A DNA stretch of 64,000 bases, taken from positions 1 to 64,000 of the forward strand of contig NZ_JSWF01000028.1 in the NCBI RefSeq assembly GCF_000797445.1. The letters run 5' to 3'. The notes below the pieces were generated by a model. It was given only the letters and a program-made list of their open reading frames with translations. It was not told where the DNA came from and ran no database searches. Below, one piece after another: positions 27,256 through 34,865 of the stretch. A program made the translations under genes and the position numbers. Within the stretch, counting starts at the first letter, position 1. Each line of letters starts with the position of its first letter. This DNA is from Lacinutrix jangbogonensis. Lineage in GTDB: Bacteria > Bacteroidota > Bacteroidia > Flavobacteriales > Flavobacteriaceae.

Positions 27256-29073
27256 TTAAAATTTATAACTGATACCAGTATAAACACCAATGATATAAGG
27301 TCTAAAATCTCCAGACGTTTCGCTGTAAGCATTTATTTGATACTTGAAAGTTGGTTCTAAATTAAATTTAAGTGATTTGTTAAATTTATAATCTATACCT
27401 ATCCCTGCATTTGCACTAAAGCTCACAGTATTAATATTATTGGCTTCGCCAATTTTTGTTTTTCTATTATCGACCTCTGTAACAACTTCGTTGTCGCTTA
27501 GCACAAACGTACTAAAACCACCTATTAGGTTTATTCCAAAACGCTTTTTCACAACGGCATATTCTAATTCTAATGGCACTTCCAAATAACTTAATCTCTG
27601 ACTTAAGGCAGCATTAAGGTCGTCGTTAATAAAACCATCTATTTGTTGTACAGATAAACTATTGCTACTTAATACAGATATATTTTGACCTTGACTAGTT
27701 GGCACAAAATCTATATTACGTAAAGGAGAACCGCTAGGTGTGCTGGTAACATTTTCGTAAACAATTACATTTGCCGTATCGTAACTTAAGTTTAATTTAT
27801 TTATTCCAGTGCGCACTTTTAATCTGTCGTTTAGCGCATATCCAACATTAATACCATAACTGGTGTTAATTTCACCATTTTTAGGATTGTCTATAAATTG
27901 ATCGTGAATGTGAGAACCTTTGCCAAGAGTATTATAGTAAACAGGTCCAGCGTTTGCGTTTACCGACCACCTGTTTACGTTTTCTTCTTCTTCATCAAGA
28001 TCGTTAGTCTTGGCAAGAGCCTCTTCGATGGTGTTAGACGAGTTTGCGCTGTCTGGTTCCATCATTTTTACTTCTTCTTTTTCCTTTTCACTATCAGTTG
28101 TTGCAACAATTGTATTAGAAGTTGCACTATTGTTATCTAAAACACCTGTTGCTTTAGTATTTGGTTTATTTAAAGTAGTGTTGCTATTACCAGTAGTACT
28201 AGTATTGGAGTCATTATTAGTTGTAGAATTGTTTATTGTACTATTAGCGTTAGCAGCAGTATTCTTAGTAGTATTACTATTTGAAAGTACTAAATTGTTG
28301 GGCACGTTATTATTGTTAGTAACAGCTGTATCAGAATTATTACTATTTGAAACAGTAGTATTTAATTTTGCTACGGAATTACTTTGCGCATATAATGGTG
28401 AGTTGTTTGCTGTATTTAAAACATTTTCCTTTTCTGAATTTACAGTAACACCATTAATCTTGCTATTAGGAATATTATTTCGATTTACTACAGAAGCATT
28501 AGCATTTACATTATCCTTTTCTGAAGCATCTTTAGTATTTGAAACCTGAGAACTTAAAGGGTTAACTTTATTCTGAAGCGTTTTAGAAACAGTAGTATTA
28601 CTTTTTGAATTATTTTCATTGGAGACTATAGCTGTATTTTCTATGGATTCGTTTTTGTTGTTTACACTGTAGTTATTCTCTTTTGAAGTGTCTTTATCTT
28701 CAGTAAAAACAACACCTGTTGTATTAGCATCGTCTGTGTTAGAAATTGTACTAGAGTTTTTGTTTTCAGCATTACTATTAGTGTCTACAGCATCGGTGTC
28801 GCTACTTTCAGTATTATTATTTGTATCTGCAACAGTAGTAGTGTTACTTTCTGTGTTCTCGTTATTAAAAGCAATATTTCCAACTGCAAATAGTAAAACT
28901 AATGCTGCGGCAATACCAACCAAACGTAATCCAAAAGGGAAAATTGTTTTGGTTTTTTCTTGAGGTTTTTCCATTTTACTTTGAATTCCAGCCCAAACAT
29001 TAGCGCTTGGCTTGGCTTCAAAATCTTTTAGCTTTTCCTGAAAGAGTCTATCTATATGTTTTTTTTCACTCAT
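27256..29073 (-). CDS. Trans-envelope protein: cytoplasmic sigma-linked head, membrane anchor, Asn/Ser/Thr linker, outer-membrane-type beta-barrel
   Basis: A 605-residue protein. Residues 1-45 are charged and helical with the DFEAKPSANVWAGIQSKM motif seen in sigma-linked membrane proteins of Flavobacteriia. A hydrophobic helix lies at about 48-67 (LVGIAAALVLLFAVGNIAF). Then comes a very long low-complexity stretch (about 70-350) of Asn, Ser, Thr and acidic residues. The last part (about 370-605) has alternating beta-strand sequence and ends in aromatic YTGISYKF, typical of PorT/OmpW-like barrels. The ATG directly follows the stop codon of an ECF sigma factor gene (TAAATG), so the two are coupled. 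I infer that the head binds the sigma factor. An outer-membrane protein would normally have a cleaved signal peptide; here the anchor seems uncleaved. It could also be a purely inner-membrane protein with a beta-rich periplasmic domain. Confidence 0.75.
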   Translation of the reverse strand: MSEKKHIDRLFQEKLKDFEAKPSANVWAGIQSKMEKPQEKTKTIFPFGLRLVGIAAALVLLFAVGNIAFNNENTESNTTTVADTNNNTESSDTDAVDTNSNAENKNSSTISNTDDANTTGVVFTEDKDTSKENNYSVNNKNESIENTAIVSNENNSKSNTTVSKTLQNKVNPLSSQVSNTKDASEKDNVNANASVVNRNNIPNSKINGVTVNSEKENVLNTANNSPLYAQSNSVAKLNTTVSNSNNSDTAVTNNNNVPNNLVLSNSNTTKNTAANANSTINNSTTNNDSNTSTTGNSNTTLNKPNTKATGVLDNNSATSNTIVATTDSEKEKEEVKMMEPDSANSSNTIEEALAKTNDLDEEEENVNRWSVNANAGPVYYNTLGKGSHIHDQFIDNPKNGEINTSYGINVGYALNDRLKVRTGINKLNLSYDTANVIVYENVTSTPSGSPLRNIDFVPTSQGQNISVLSSNSLSVQQIDGFINDDLNAALSQRLSYLEVPLELEYAVVKKRFGINLIGGFSTFVLSDNEVVTEVDNRKTKIGEANNINTVSFSANAGIGIDYKFNKSLKFNLEPTFKYQINAYSETSGDFRPYIIGVYTGISYKF

Positions 29074-29619
29074 TTATAAAGTTTGGGAATGTAATCCCGT
29101 TTTATAGTCTGTTATTTTATCTTTTAAAATCTGCCTAGCCCTTGCCAAATTAGACTTTGATGTTCCTGTTGTTATTTTTAGCATTTCTGCTATATCTTTA
29201 TGCGAATAACCATCCATAACATAAAGGTTAAAAACCAAACGATAACGGTCTGATAGCTCTTGAATAATTTGCAATAGATACTCTATTGAAATATCATCTT
29301 CATCATCAATCGTAATCGCTTCATCTTCAATTAAATGATCATTTACAATATCAAAAACGCCTTGTGTTCTATAACACTGTAATGCAGTATTTATAGTAAT
29401 TCGTTTTAACCAACCTTCAAAAGAACCTTTATTTTTATACTGTTCTATTTTTTTAAAAATAGTAACAAATGCGTCTTGCAAATTATCTTCTGCTTCGGCA
29501 TAGTTTCTTGAATACTTTAAACATACAGAAAACAGTTTACTCGAAAAGAGTTTGTATAGTTCGCCTTGTGCTTTAGTATCATTAATCTTACATTTATTTA
29601 TGAGTAGGTCTAAACTCAA
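29074..29619 (-). CDS. ECF-type RNA polymerase sigma factor
   Basis: A 181-residue sigma-70 family protein with region 2 (YSRNYAEAEDNLQDAFVTIF, then GSFEGWLKRITINTA) and region 4 (ELSDRYRLVFNLYVMDGYSHKDIAEML), without regions 1.1 and 3. The start codon is TTG. It is followed without a gap by the trans-envelope barrel gene, which is the likely controller of its activity. The acidic insert between regions 2 and 4 (EDEAITIDDEDDIS) is usual for Bacteroidota ECF factors. Targets are unknown; the barrel gene itself is a probable one. Confidence 0.9.
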   Translation of the reverse strand: MSLDLLINKCKINDTKAQGELYKLFSSKLFSVCLKYSRNYAEAEDNLQDAFVTIFKKIEQYKNKGSFEGWLKRITINTALQCYRTQGVFDIVNDHLIEDEAITIDDEDDISIEYLLQIIQELSDRYRLVFNLYVMDGYSHKDIAEMLKITTGTSKSNLARARQILKDKITDYKTGLHSQTL

Positions 29620-29644
29620 ATTTAATCCACGTATTAATTAGTAA

Positions 29645-30052
29645 TTATTCGACTACAGTAATCTCTTCTGTTAGGTAAATATCCTCTCCATTATCATCCT
29701 TTCCTTGCCAAAATTTTAAAATATAAGTACCAGCAACAGTTTCTTTGAAATTAAAGCTAGCCTCCAATTCGGTGTTTAGTTCTGTGCAATTACCATTATT
29801 TATAAAAACAGTACCAATAACATGTACAACCCTTTGGTCATTATGTTTTAGGTATACAATGTCATTAAAAGCATGGCACGTTGTAGGTCTTAAATAAGTC
29901 ACAGTGATTTCGTATGTCTCATCTGTCATAAAATCGGTAGGTAATATTACTGATTCTATTGCTATTGCTTCTTGATAGTTCTCTAGACTTTCATCACTTG
30001 AACTACAGGAAAACAGTACCAAACCAACTAATAAGAATATGAGTTTTTTCAT
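29645..30052 (-). CDS. Small lipoprotein of unknown function
   Basis: A 135-residue protein with a clear lipoprotein signal peptide (VLFSC, Cys16) followed by SSSDE. The mature part is beta-rich and Ig-like in appearance, ending ETVAGTYILKFWQGKD. It has two further cysteines (about 59 and 84). I do not recognise a named family. It lies just before the sigma factor gene on the same strand, with 25 bases between, and might belong to the same unit. Confidence 0.65.
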   Translation of the reverse strand: MKKLIFLLVGLVLFSCSSSDESLENYQEAIAIESVILPTDFMTDETYEITVTYLRPTTCHAFNDIVYLKHNDQRVVHVIGTVFINNGNCTELNTELEASFNFKETVAGTYILKFWQGKDDNGEDIYLTEEITVVE

Positions 30053-30121
30053 TTTTAATTTTGTGTTCTAAATACGTATGTTTATAGGTAGATGCAGAAA
30101 TGTCCAAAAGGTTGCGTCTAA

Positions 30122-30152
30122 AAACAAAAAAATCCCGAAAAGATCGGGATTT
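30122..30152 (-). terminator. Terminator of recA
   Basis: AAATCCCGA and TCGGGATTT form a nine-pair stem around a short loop; on the minus strand it is followed by a T-rich run. It lies 18 bases after the recA stop codon. Confidence 0.85.
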
Positions 30153-30169
30153 TAATTATTTACACACTA

Positions 30170-31174
30170 TTACATATCGTCTTTAATGGCTTGTTTTATT
30201 TTTTGTTCAAGCTCATCAAAAAGTTCTGGGTTGTCTTTTATAATTGCTTTTACAGCATCTCTACCTTGCCCAAGTTTAGTGTCTTGGTAGCTAAACCAAG
30301 AGCCAGCTTTTTTAACAATTTCTTTTTCTACTGCTACATCTAGAATTTCACCCACCTTACTAATACCTTCTCCATACATAATGTCGAATTCTGCTAGTTT
30401 AAATGGAGGCGCAACTTTGTTTTTTACAACTTTTACTCTGGTTTTGTTACCTAGAACAGCACCATCTGTACTTTTTATTTGAGTAGAACGTCTAATATCT
30501 AAACGAACAGAAGCATAAAATTTTAAAGCATTACCACCAGTTGTTGTTTCTGGGTTTCCAAACATAACACCAATTTTTTCACGTAATTGGTTAATAAATA
30601 TTACAGTACAATTAGTTTTACTAATAGAACCGGTTAGTTTTCTTAATGCTTGAGACATTAAACGTGCATGAAGTCCCATTTTACTGTCTCCCATTTCACC
30701 TTCAATTTCACTTTTTGGTGTCAATGCGGCAACCGAATCAATTACCACAATATCAATAGCACCAGAACGAATTAAATTATCTGTAATCTCTAAAGCTTGT
30801 TCACCATTATCGGGTTGAGAAATAATTAAATTATCTATATCTACACCAAGTTTTTCAGCATAAAAACGATCGAAAGCGTGCTCTGCATCAATAAATGCAG
30901 CTATACCACCTGCTTTTTGTGCTTCGGCAATGGCATGTAACGTTAATGTTGTTTTACCAGAAGATTCTGGGCCATAGATTTCTACTACTCTCCCTCTTGG
31001 ATAACCACCAACGCCTAAAGCAATATCTAAACCTAATGAGCCAGAAGGTATCGTTTCGATATCTACAATTGCAGCGTCACTCATTTTCATTACTGTTCCT
31101 TTTCCGTAAGCTTTGTCTAATTTATCTAACGTAAGCTTTAATGCCTTTAATTTTGCGTCTTTTTCACTGCTCAT
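30170..31174 (-). CDS. recA: RecA recombinase
   Basis: A 334-residue recombinase that forms filaments on single-stranded DNA and drives strand exchange and repair. The Walker A motif GPESSGKT is at 68-75; [16 protein letters not shown] is the Walker B region; [22 protein letters not shown] is loop L2. Normal length. The upstream region has no TAnnTTTG match that I trust and no recognisable LexA box. Confidence 0.98.
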   Translation of the reverse strand: MSSEKDAKLKALKLTLDKLDKAYGKGTVMKMSDAAIVDIETIPSGSLGLDIALGVGGYPRGRVVEIYGPESSGKTTLTLHAIAEAQKAGGIAAFIDAEHAFDRFYAEKLGVDIDNLIISQPDNGEQALEITDNLIRSGAIDIVVIDSVAALTPKSEIEGEMGDSKMGLHARLMSQALRKLTGSISKTNCTVIFINQLREKIGVMFGNPETTTGGNALKFYASVRLDIRRSTQIKSTDGAVLGNKTRVKVVKNKVAPPFKLAEFDIMYGEGISKVGEILDVAVEKEIVKKAGSWFSYQDTKLGQGRDAVKAIIKDNPELFDELEQKIKQAIKDDM

Positions 31175-31352
31175 AGTATCTATTTTTTCTATTATTAATG
31201 CTAAAATACCACTTTTTTAATCTTTTTTTAATTTCTCACGCAACCTTTTAAACATTTTTGCATCTACTAATAAAGGTGGGAAAGTTTTTGCTATGAAAAA
31301 GAAAAATTAACTACACTTTTAAAGGTCATGTTTAATTTATAAGTGTAATAAC
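31175..31352. other. Intergenic region before the micro-ORF
   Basis: Part of a 571-base gap between recA and trhO. AT-rich, with no long reading frame. It would hold the recA promoter (minus strand) and the promoter of the micro-ORF (plus strand), but I see no clear box for either. Confidence 0.4.
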
Positions 31353-31445
31353 ATGAAATATTTAAAAAAGGTATTAACATCAAAAACATTAGGTGTTTCA
31401 GTCTCTGTTATAGTTAACAGCAGCTGTAAAGCCGATGGAGGTTAG
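31353..31445 (+). CDS. Possible 30-residue lipoprotein-like peptide
   Basis: A 30-codon frame from ATG at 31353 to TAG. The peptide has a basic start (MKYLKKVL), a short hydrophobic stretch (LGVSVSVIVNSSC) with a Cys at 25 in a lipobox-like setting, and the end KADGG. A strong terminator lies 52 bases after the stop codon and belongs to no other gene, so a short transcript is made here. It may be a tiny lipopeptide or signal peptide, or the transcript may be a small RNA and the frame chance. No homologue is known to me. Confidence 0.35.
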   Translation: MKYLKKVLTSKTLGVSVSVIVNSSCKADGG

Positions 31446-31497
31446 CTCGTTTGTTTTTTTAGAAATAAAAAAAATTAATAACGAGTTAGTCTATTAA

Positions 31498-31529
31498 AAG
31501 TCCGTTGCGCAAACAACGGACTTTTTTTT
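31498..31529 (+). terminator. Strong isolated terminator
   Basis: AAGTCCGTTG, a six-base loop and CAACGGACTT form a ten-pair stem followed by a T run. The nearest plus-strand coding frame upstream is the 30-codon one at 31353. The other side, recA, points away. Confidence 0.85.
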
Positions 31530-31641
31530 GCTTAAAATTCTGATAATTTTAAGCAATTTATATTTTATAATAGTACTTCATTCATTACAATTATGGTAAT
31601 AATTGAGGTTTTCATCATTCTTATTTCACCTCTTCAAAAAC

Positions 31642-31671
31642 TTGCTAGATTCATATAAATCAATACCTTTG
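31642..31671 (+). promoter_or_regulatory. Promoter of trhO
   Basis: A TTG at 31642-31644, 19 bases, and then TACCTTTG (31664-31671) match the Bacteroidota -33/-7 promoter with ideal spacing. The leader of about 70 bases holds a small ACTTC/GAAGT hairpin. Confidence 0.75.
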
Positions 31672-31745
31672 TAGCTTAAACTCATAAATACTTCCTTTTT
31701 CGAAGTGAGATGGGAATTCTTTTAACCTTAAAAACTTAGTATAGC

Positions 31746-32810
31746 ATGCAACTGTACAACAAATTAAGCGCCAAAGAAAGAGCAGAGCTTATTGAAAAAG
31801 CCGGAAAAGACCGTTTAACACTATCGTTTTACGCTTACGCTCTAATTGGCAATCCATTACAATTACGAGATAATTTATTTATTAAATGGGACAGTTTAGA
31901 CGTTTTAGGACGCATTTACGTAGCTCATGAAGGCATAAATGCACAACTCTCTTTACCAGCAGATAATTTTGAAGCTTTTAAAATACATTTAGATAGCATA
32001 GACTTTTTAAATGGTATTCGTTTAAATATAGCTGTAGAACAAGATAATATGTCTTTTCTAAAGCTAAAAGTAAAAGTAAGAGATAAGATTGTGGCTGATG
32101 GTTTAAACGATGATTCGTTTGATGTCACTAATAAAGGAGTACATCTTTCGGCTAAAGATTTTAACGCCATGCTTGCAAACCCAAATACAGTTTGTGTAGA
32201 TATGCGAAATCATTACGAAAGTGAAATCGGCCATTTTGATGGTGCGGTTACACCAGATGTAGACACCTTTCGTGAAAGTTTGGACATTATTGAAGCCGAT
32301 TTAAGTGAGTATAAAGAAGAAAAAAACCTTTTAATGTATTGCACAGGAGGGATCCGTTGCGAAAAAGCAAGTGCTTATTACAAACACAAAGGCTTTAAAA
32401 ATGTATATCAGCTAGAAGGAGGAATTATAGAATACACTAGACAAATAAATGCTGAAGGCATAGAAAATAAATTTATTGGTAAAAATTTCGTTTTCGACGA
32501 TAGGCGTGCCGAAAAAATTAGTGAAGATGTAATCGCAAAATGCCACCAGTGTGGAGATCCTTTCGATATTCATACTAATTGCGCAAACGACGCTTGCCAT
32601 CTGCTATTTTTACAATGTGACGCTTGTAAAGAAGAAATGAATAATTGTTGCTCAACCACTTGCCAAGAAATACATGCTTTACCTTTTGAAGCTCAAAAAG
32701 AACTAAGAAAAGGGCAGGGTAATAGTAACGATATCTTTAAAAAAGGAAGAGCAGATCATTTACCTTATAAAAAAGATTTGCGTAATATTTTTGAGACATT
32801 TAAGAAGTAA
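31746..32810 (+). CDS. trhO: tRNA uridine(34) hydroxylase, rhodanese type
   Basis: A 354-residue TrhO/YceA protein that hydroxylates uridine 34 of certain tRNAs with oxygen. Three parts are visible: an N-terminal ferredoxin-like domain (1-about 115), a rhodanese domain with the active-site loop CTGGIRC (Cys199 and Cys205), and a Cys-rich C-terminus with six or more cysteines (CHQCGDP, CDAC, CCSTTC) likely to bind zinc. It stands alone between its promoter and terminator. Confidence 0.92.
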   Translation: MQLYNKLSAKERAELIEKAGKDRLTLSFYAYALIGNPLQLRDNLFIKWDSLDVLGRIYVAHEGINAQLSLPADNFEAFKIHLDSIDFLNGIRLNIAVEQDNMSFLKLKVKVRDKIVADGLNDDSFDVTNKGVHLSAKDFNAMLANPNTVCVDMRNHYESEIGHFDGAVTPDVDTFRESLDIIEADLSEYKEEKNLLMYCTGGIRCEKASAYYKHKGFKNVYQLEGGIIEYTRQINAEGIENKFIGKNFVFDDRRAEKISEDVIAKCHQCGDPFDIHTNCANDACHLLFLQCDACKEEMNNCCSTTCQEIHALPFEAQKELRKGQGNSNDIFKKGRADHLPYKKDLRNIFETFKK

Positions 32811-32831
32811 TAACACATTAATTTTTATTCT

Positions 32832-32863
32832 AAAAACCTGAGATTAGTTTCTCAGGTTTTTTT
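32832..32863 (+). terminator. Terminator of trhO
   Basis: AAAAACCTGAGA and TCTCAGGTTTTT form a 12-pair stem with a six-base loop and a T tract. Confidence 0.9.
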
Positions 32864-33026
32864 ATATTTTATAGTCATAATAATAATCATATCTTTACGG
32901 TTAGATTTTATTATAATCTGAAAGCAGAATCTTTCAGTATAAAATAAAATATTATTAATCGTCTTCTGATGCTTAAACTAGTTGTCTCACGCATCTAAAG
33001 CATTCAGAATCAATATATCTACACAT

Positions 33027-34331
33027 ATGGCTTGCGCAAGTTGCACAACTAAAGACGGCTCACCAAAAGGCTGCAAAAACAATGGTACTTGTGGTACTGA
33101 CAGTTGTAATAAACTAACCGTTTTCGATTGGTTAGCAAATATGTCTGTTCCTAACGGAGAAAAACCTTTCGATTTTGTCGAGGTTCGATTTAAAAACGGA
33201 AGAAAACACTATTATAAAAACACAGAAAATTTATCCTTATCTATTGGTGATATTGTCGCTACACAGGCGCAATCCGGTCACGATATTGGAATGGTAACTT
33301 TAACAGGTGAATTGGTTCGCGTACAAATGAAACGCAAAAAAATCAATGAAAAACCAGAAGATGTTTTAAAAATTTATAGAAAAGCGTCACAAAAAGATAT
33401 TGATATTTGGAGCGAAGCGCGCGATAAAGAAGATCCCATGAAGGTTCGCGCAAGACAATTTGCTATAGATTTAAAACTTAAAATGAAGATTTCTGACATC
33501 GAATTTCAAGGCGATGCTAGTAAAGCAACATTTTATTACACAGCCGAAGAACGCGTAGATTTTAGAGATCTTATTAAAGTTTTTGCTCGCGAATTTAGAA
33601 CGCGAATAGAAATGAAACAGGTAGGCTTTAGACAAGAAGCATCTAGACTTGGTGGTATTGGCTCTTGTGGTCGCGAATTATGTTGTTCTACTTGGTTAAC
33701 AGATTTTAGATCTGTAAGTACTAGTGCTGCACGTTACCAGCAACTGTCATTAAATCCGCAAAAACTAGCAGGCCAATGTGGTAAGTTAAAATGCTGTTTA
33801 AATTACGAACTAGATTCGTACCAAGATGCCTTAAAAGCATTTCCAAAAACAGATACTAAATTATTCACAAAAAAAGGAACTGCAGTTTGCCAGAAAACAG
33901 ATATTTTCCAAGGTCATATGTGGTATGCTTATGAAGGAGAATGGATGAACTGGCACAAAATAACTACAGATCAAGCCAGAGAAATTATTGAATTAAATAA
34001 GAATAATGAAAAAATTGCAAGCCTAGAAGAATACGCACTAGAGCTAGTAGAAGAGGTCGCTGTAGAATTCGAAAATGTTGTTGGTCAAGATAGTTTAACA
34101 CGTTTCGATAGTCCAAAAGGTAATAAAAAACGTAGAAACAATAAGAACAATAATCGTAAAAAGAATACCAGTTCAAATAATACATCCAATAATTCAAAGA
34201 ATAACACGAACAAAAACACAAATAATAAGCCTCAAAGCAGTCAACCAAACAAACCGAGGCCAAAACCGAGACCAAAGCCTCAAAATAGTTCTAAAAATAA
34301 GCCTCAAGGCAAAGCGAATGATGCAAAGTAA
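33027..34331 (+). CDS. ricT: RicT/YaaT-like PSP1-domain protein with conserved N-terminal cysteines
   Basis: A 434-residue protein. I start at the ATG at 33027, because it gives the conserved MACASCTTKDG start; a TTG 45 bases earlier is in frame but less likely. Five cysteines at 3, 6, 16, 22 and 27 come first, then the PSP1 core (about 40-300) with GIGSCGRELCCSTWL and GQCGKLKCCLNYELD, two Cys pairs typical of RicT. In Bacillus the Ric proteins carry Fe-S clusters and modulate RNase Y; the role in Bacteroidota is not established. The tail from about 360 is almost only Asn, Lys, Ser and Pro. It overlaps gldH by 14 bases. Confidence 0.88.
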   Translation: MACASCTTKDGSPKGCKNNGTCGTDSCNKLTVFDWLANMSVPNGEKPFDFVEVRFKNGRKHYYKNTENLSLSIGDIVATQAQSGHDIGMVTLTGELVRVQMKRKKINEKPEDVLKIYRKASQKDIDIWSEARDKEDPMKVRARQFAIDLKLKMKISDIEFQGDASKATFYYTAEERVDFRDLIKVFAREFRTRIEMKQVGFRQEASRLGGIGSCGRELCCSTWLTDFRSVSTSAARYQQLSLNPQKLAGQCGKLKCCLNYELDSYQDALKAFPKTDTKLFTKKGTAVCQKTDIFQGHMWYAYEGEWMNWHKITTDQAREIIELNKNNEKIASLEEYALELVEEVAVEFENVVGQDSLTRFDSPKGNKKRRNNKNNNRKKNTSSNNTSNNSKNNTNKNTNNKPQSSQPNKPRPKPRPKPQNSSKNKPQGKANDAK

Positions 34332-34806
34332 ATTATTTTATTGTTTTTTATTATTGTGTTTATTTGTAATGTCTTGCGACTCTAAAAGCGTTTTCGATGA
34401 TTACCAAACAGTGCCAGAAGTTTGGAATAAAGATAAAACAATAAGCTTTAAAGTAAGTCCTCCAGACTCTACTAAAGCCTATGATTTGTTTGTTAACTTG
34501 CGCAATACCACTGCTTACAAATACAGTAATTTGTTTTTAATTGTTGAGATGAATTTTCCTCACGGTAAAAGTATTGTAGATACCCTAGAATATAAAATGG
34601 CAAAACCAACTGGTGAATTTTTAGGCACAGGATTATCTAGTGTAAAAGACAACAAATTGTGGTATAAGGAAGGTGTCGTATTTGGTGAAACAGGAGAATA
34701 TACAGTAAATATAAAACACGCCATGCGTGAGAATGGTGAAGTTAATGGTATCGCTAATTTGGAAGGCATAACAGATATTGGCTTTCGAATTGAAAAAACA
34801 GAATAA
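34318..34806 (+). CDS. gldH: Gliding motility lipoprotein GldH
   Basis: A 162-residue lipoprotein with lipobox VMSC (Cys20). The mature sequence, with YDLFVNLRNTTAYKYSNLFL and GEYTVNIKHAMRE, is recognisable GldH, needed for gliding in Flavobacterium. The start may be the ATG at 34318 or the next ATG at 34321. It overlaps ricT by 14 bases, so the two are translationally coupled, and the PBP1A gene follows 59 bases later. Confidence 0.88.
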   Translation: MMQSKLFYCFLLLCLFVMSCDSKSVFDDYQTVPEVWNKDKTISFKVSPPDSTKAYDLFVNLRNTTAYKYSNLFLIVEMNFPHGKSIVDTLEYKMAKPTGEFLGTGLSSVKDNKLWYKEGVVFGETGEYTVNIKHAMRENGEVNGIANLEGITDIGFRIEKTE

Positions 34807-34865
34807 AATTAAATTGTATTTCCTGCAAGGTTCTTAAAATGGCGTAGGTTTATTTAAAAAATATA

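Noticed and set aside
28010-28963. Long plus-strand frames opposite the sigma-linked barrel gene
   Set aside because: They are the complement of Asn/Ser/Thr-rich low-complexity codons and read as Val/Leu-rich nonsense; the minus-strand gene is coupled to the sigma factor.
32982-33026. TTG as start of ricT
   Set aside because: The ATG at 33027 gives the conserved Cys-rich N-terminus directly.
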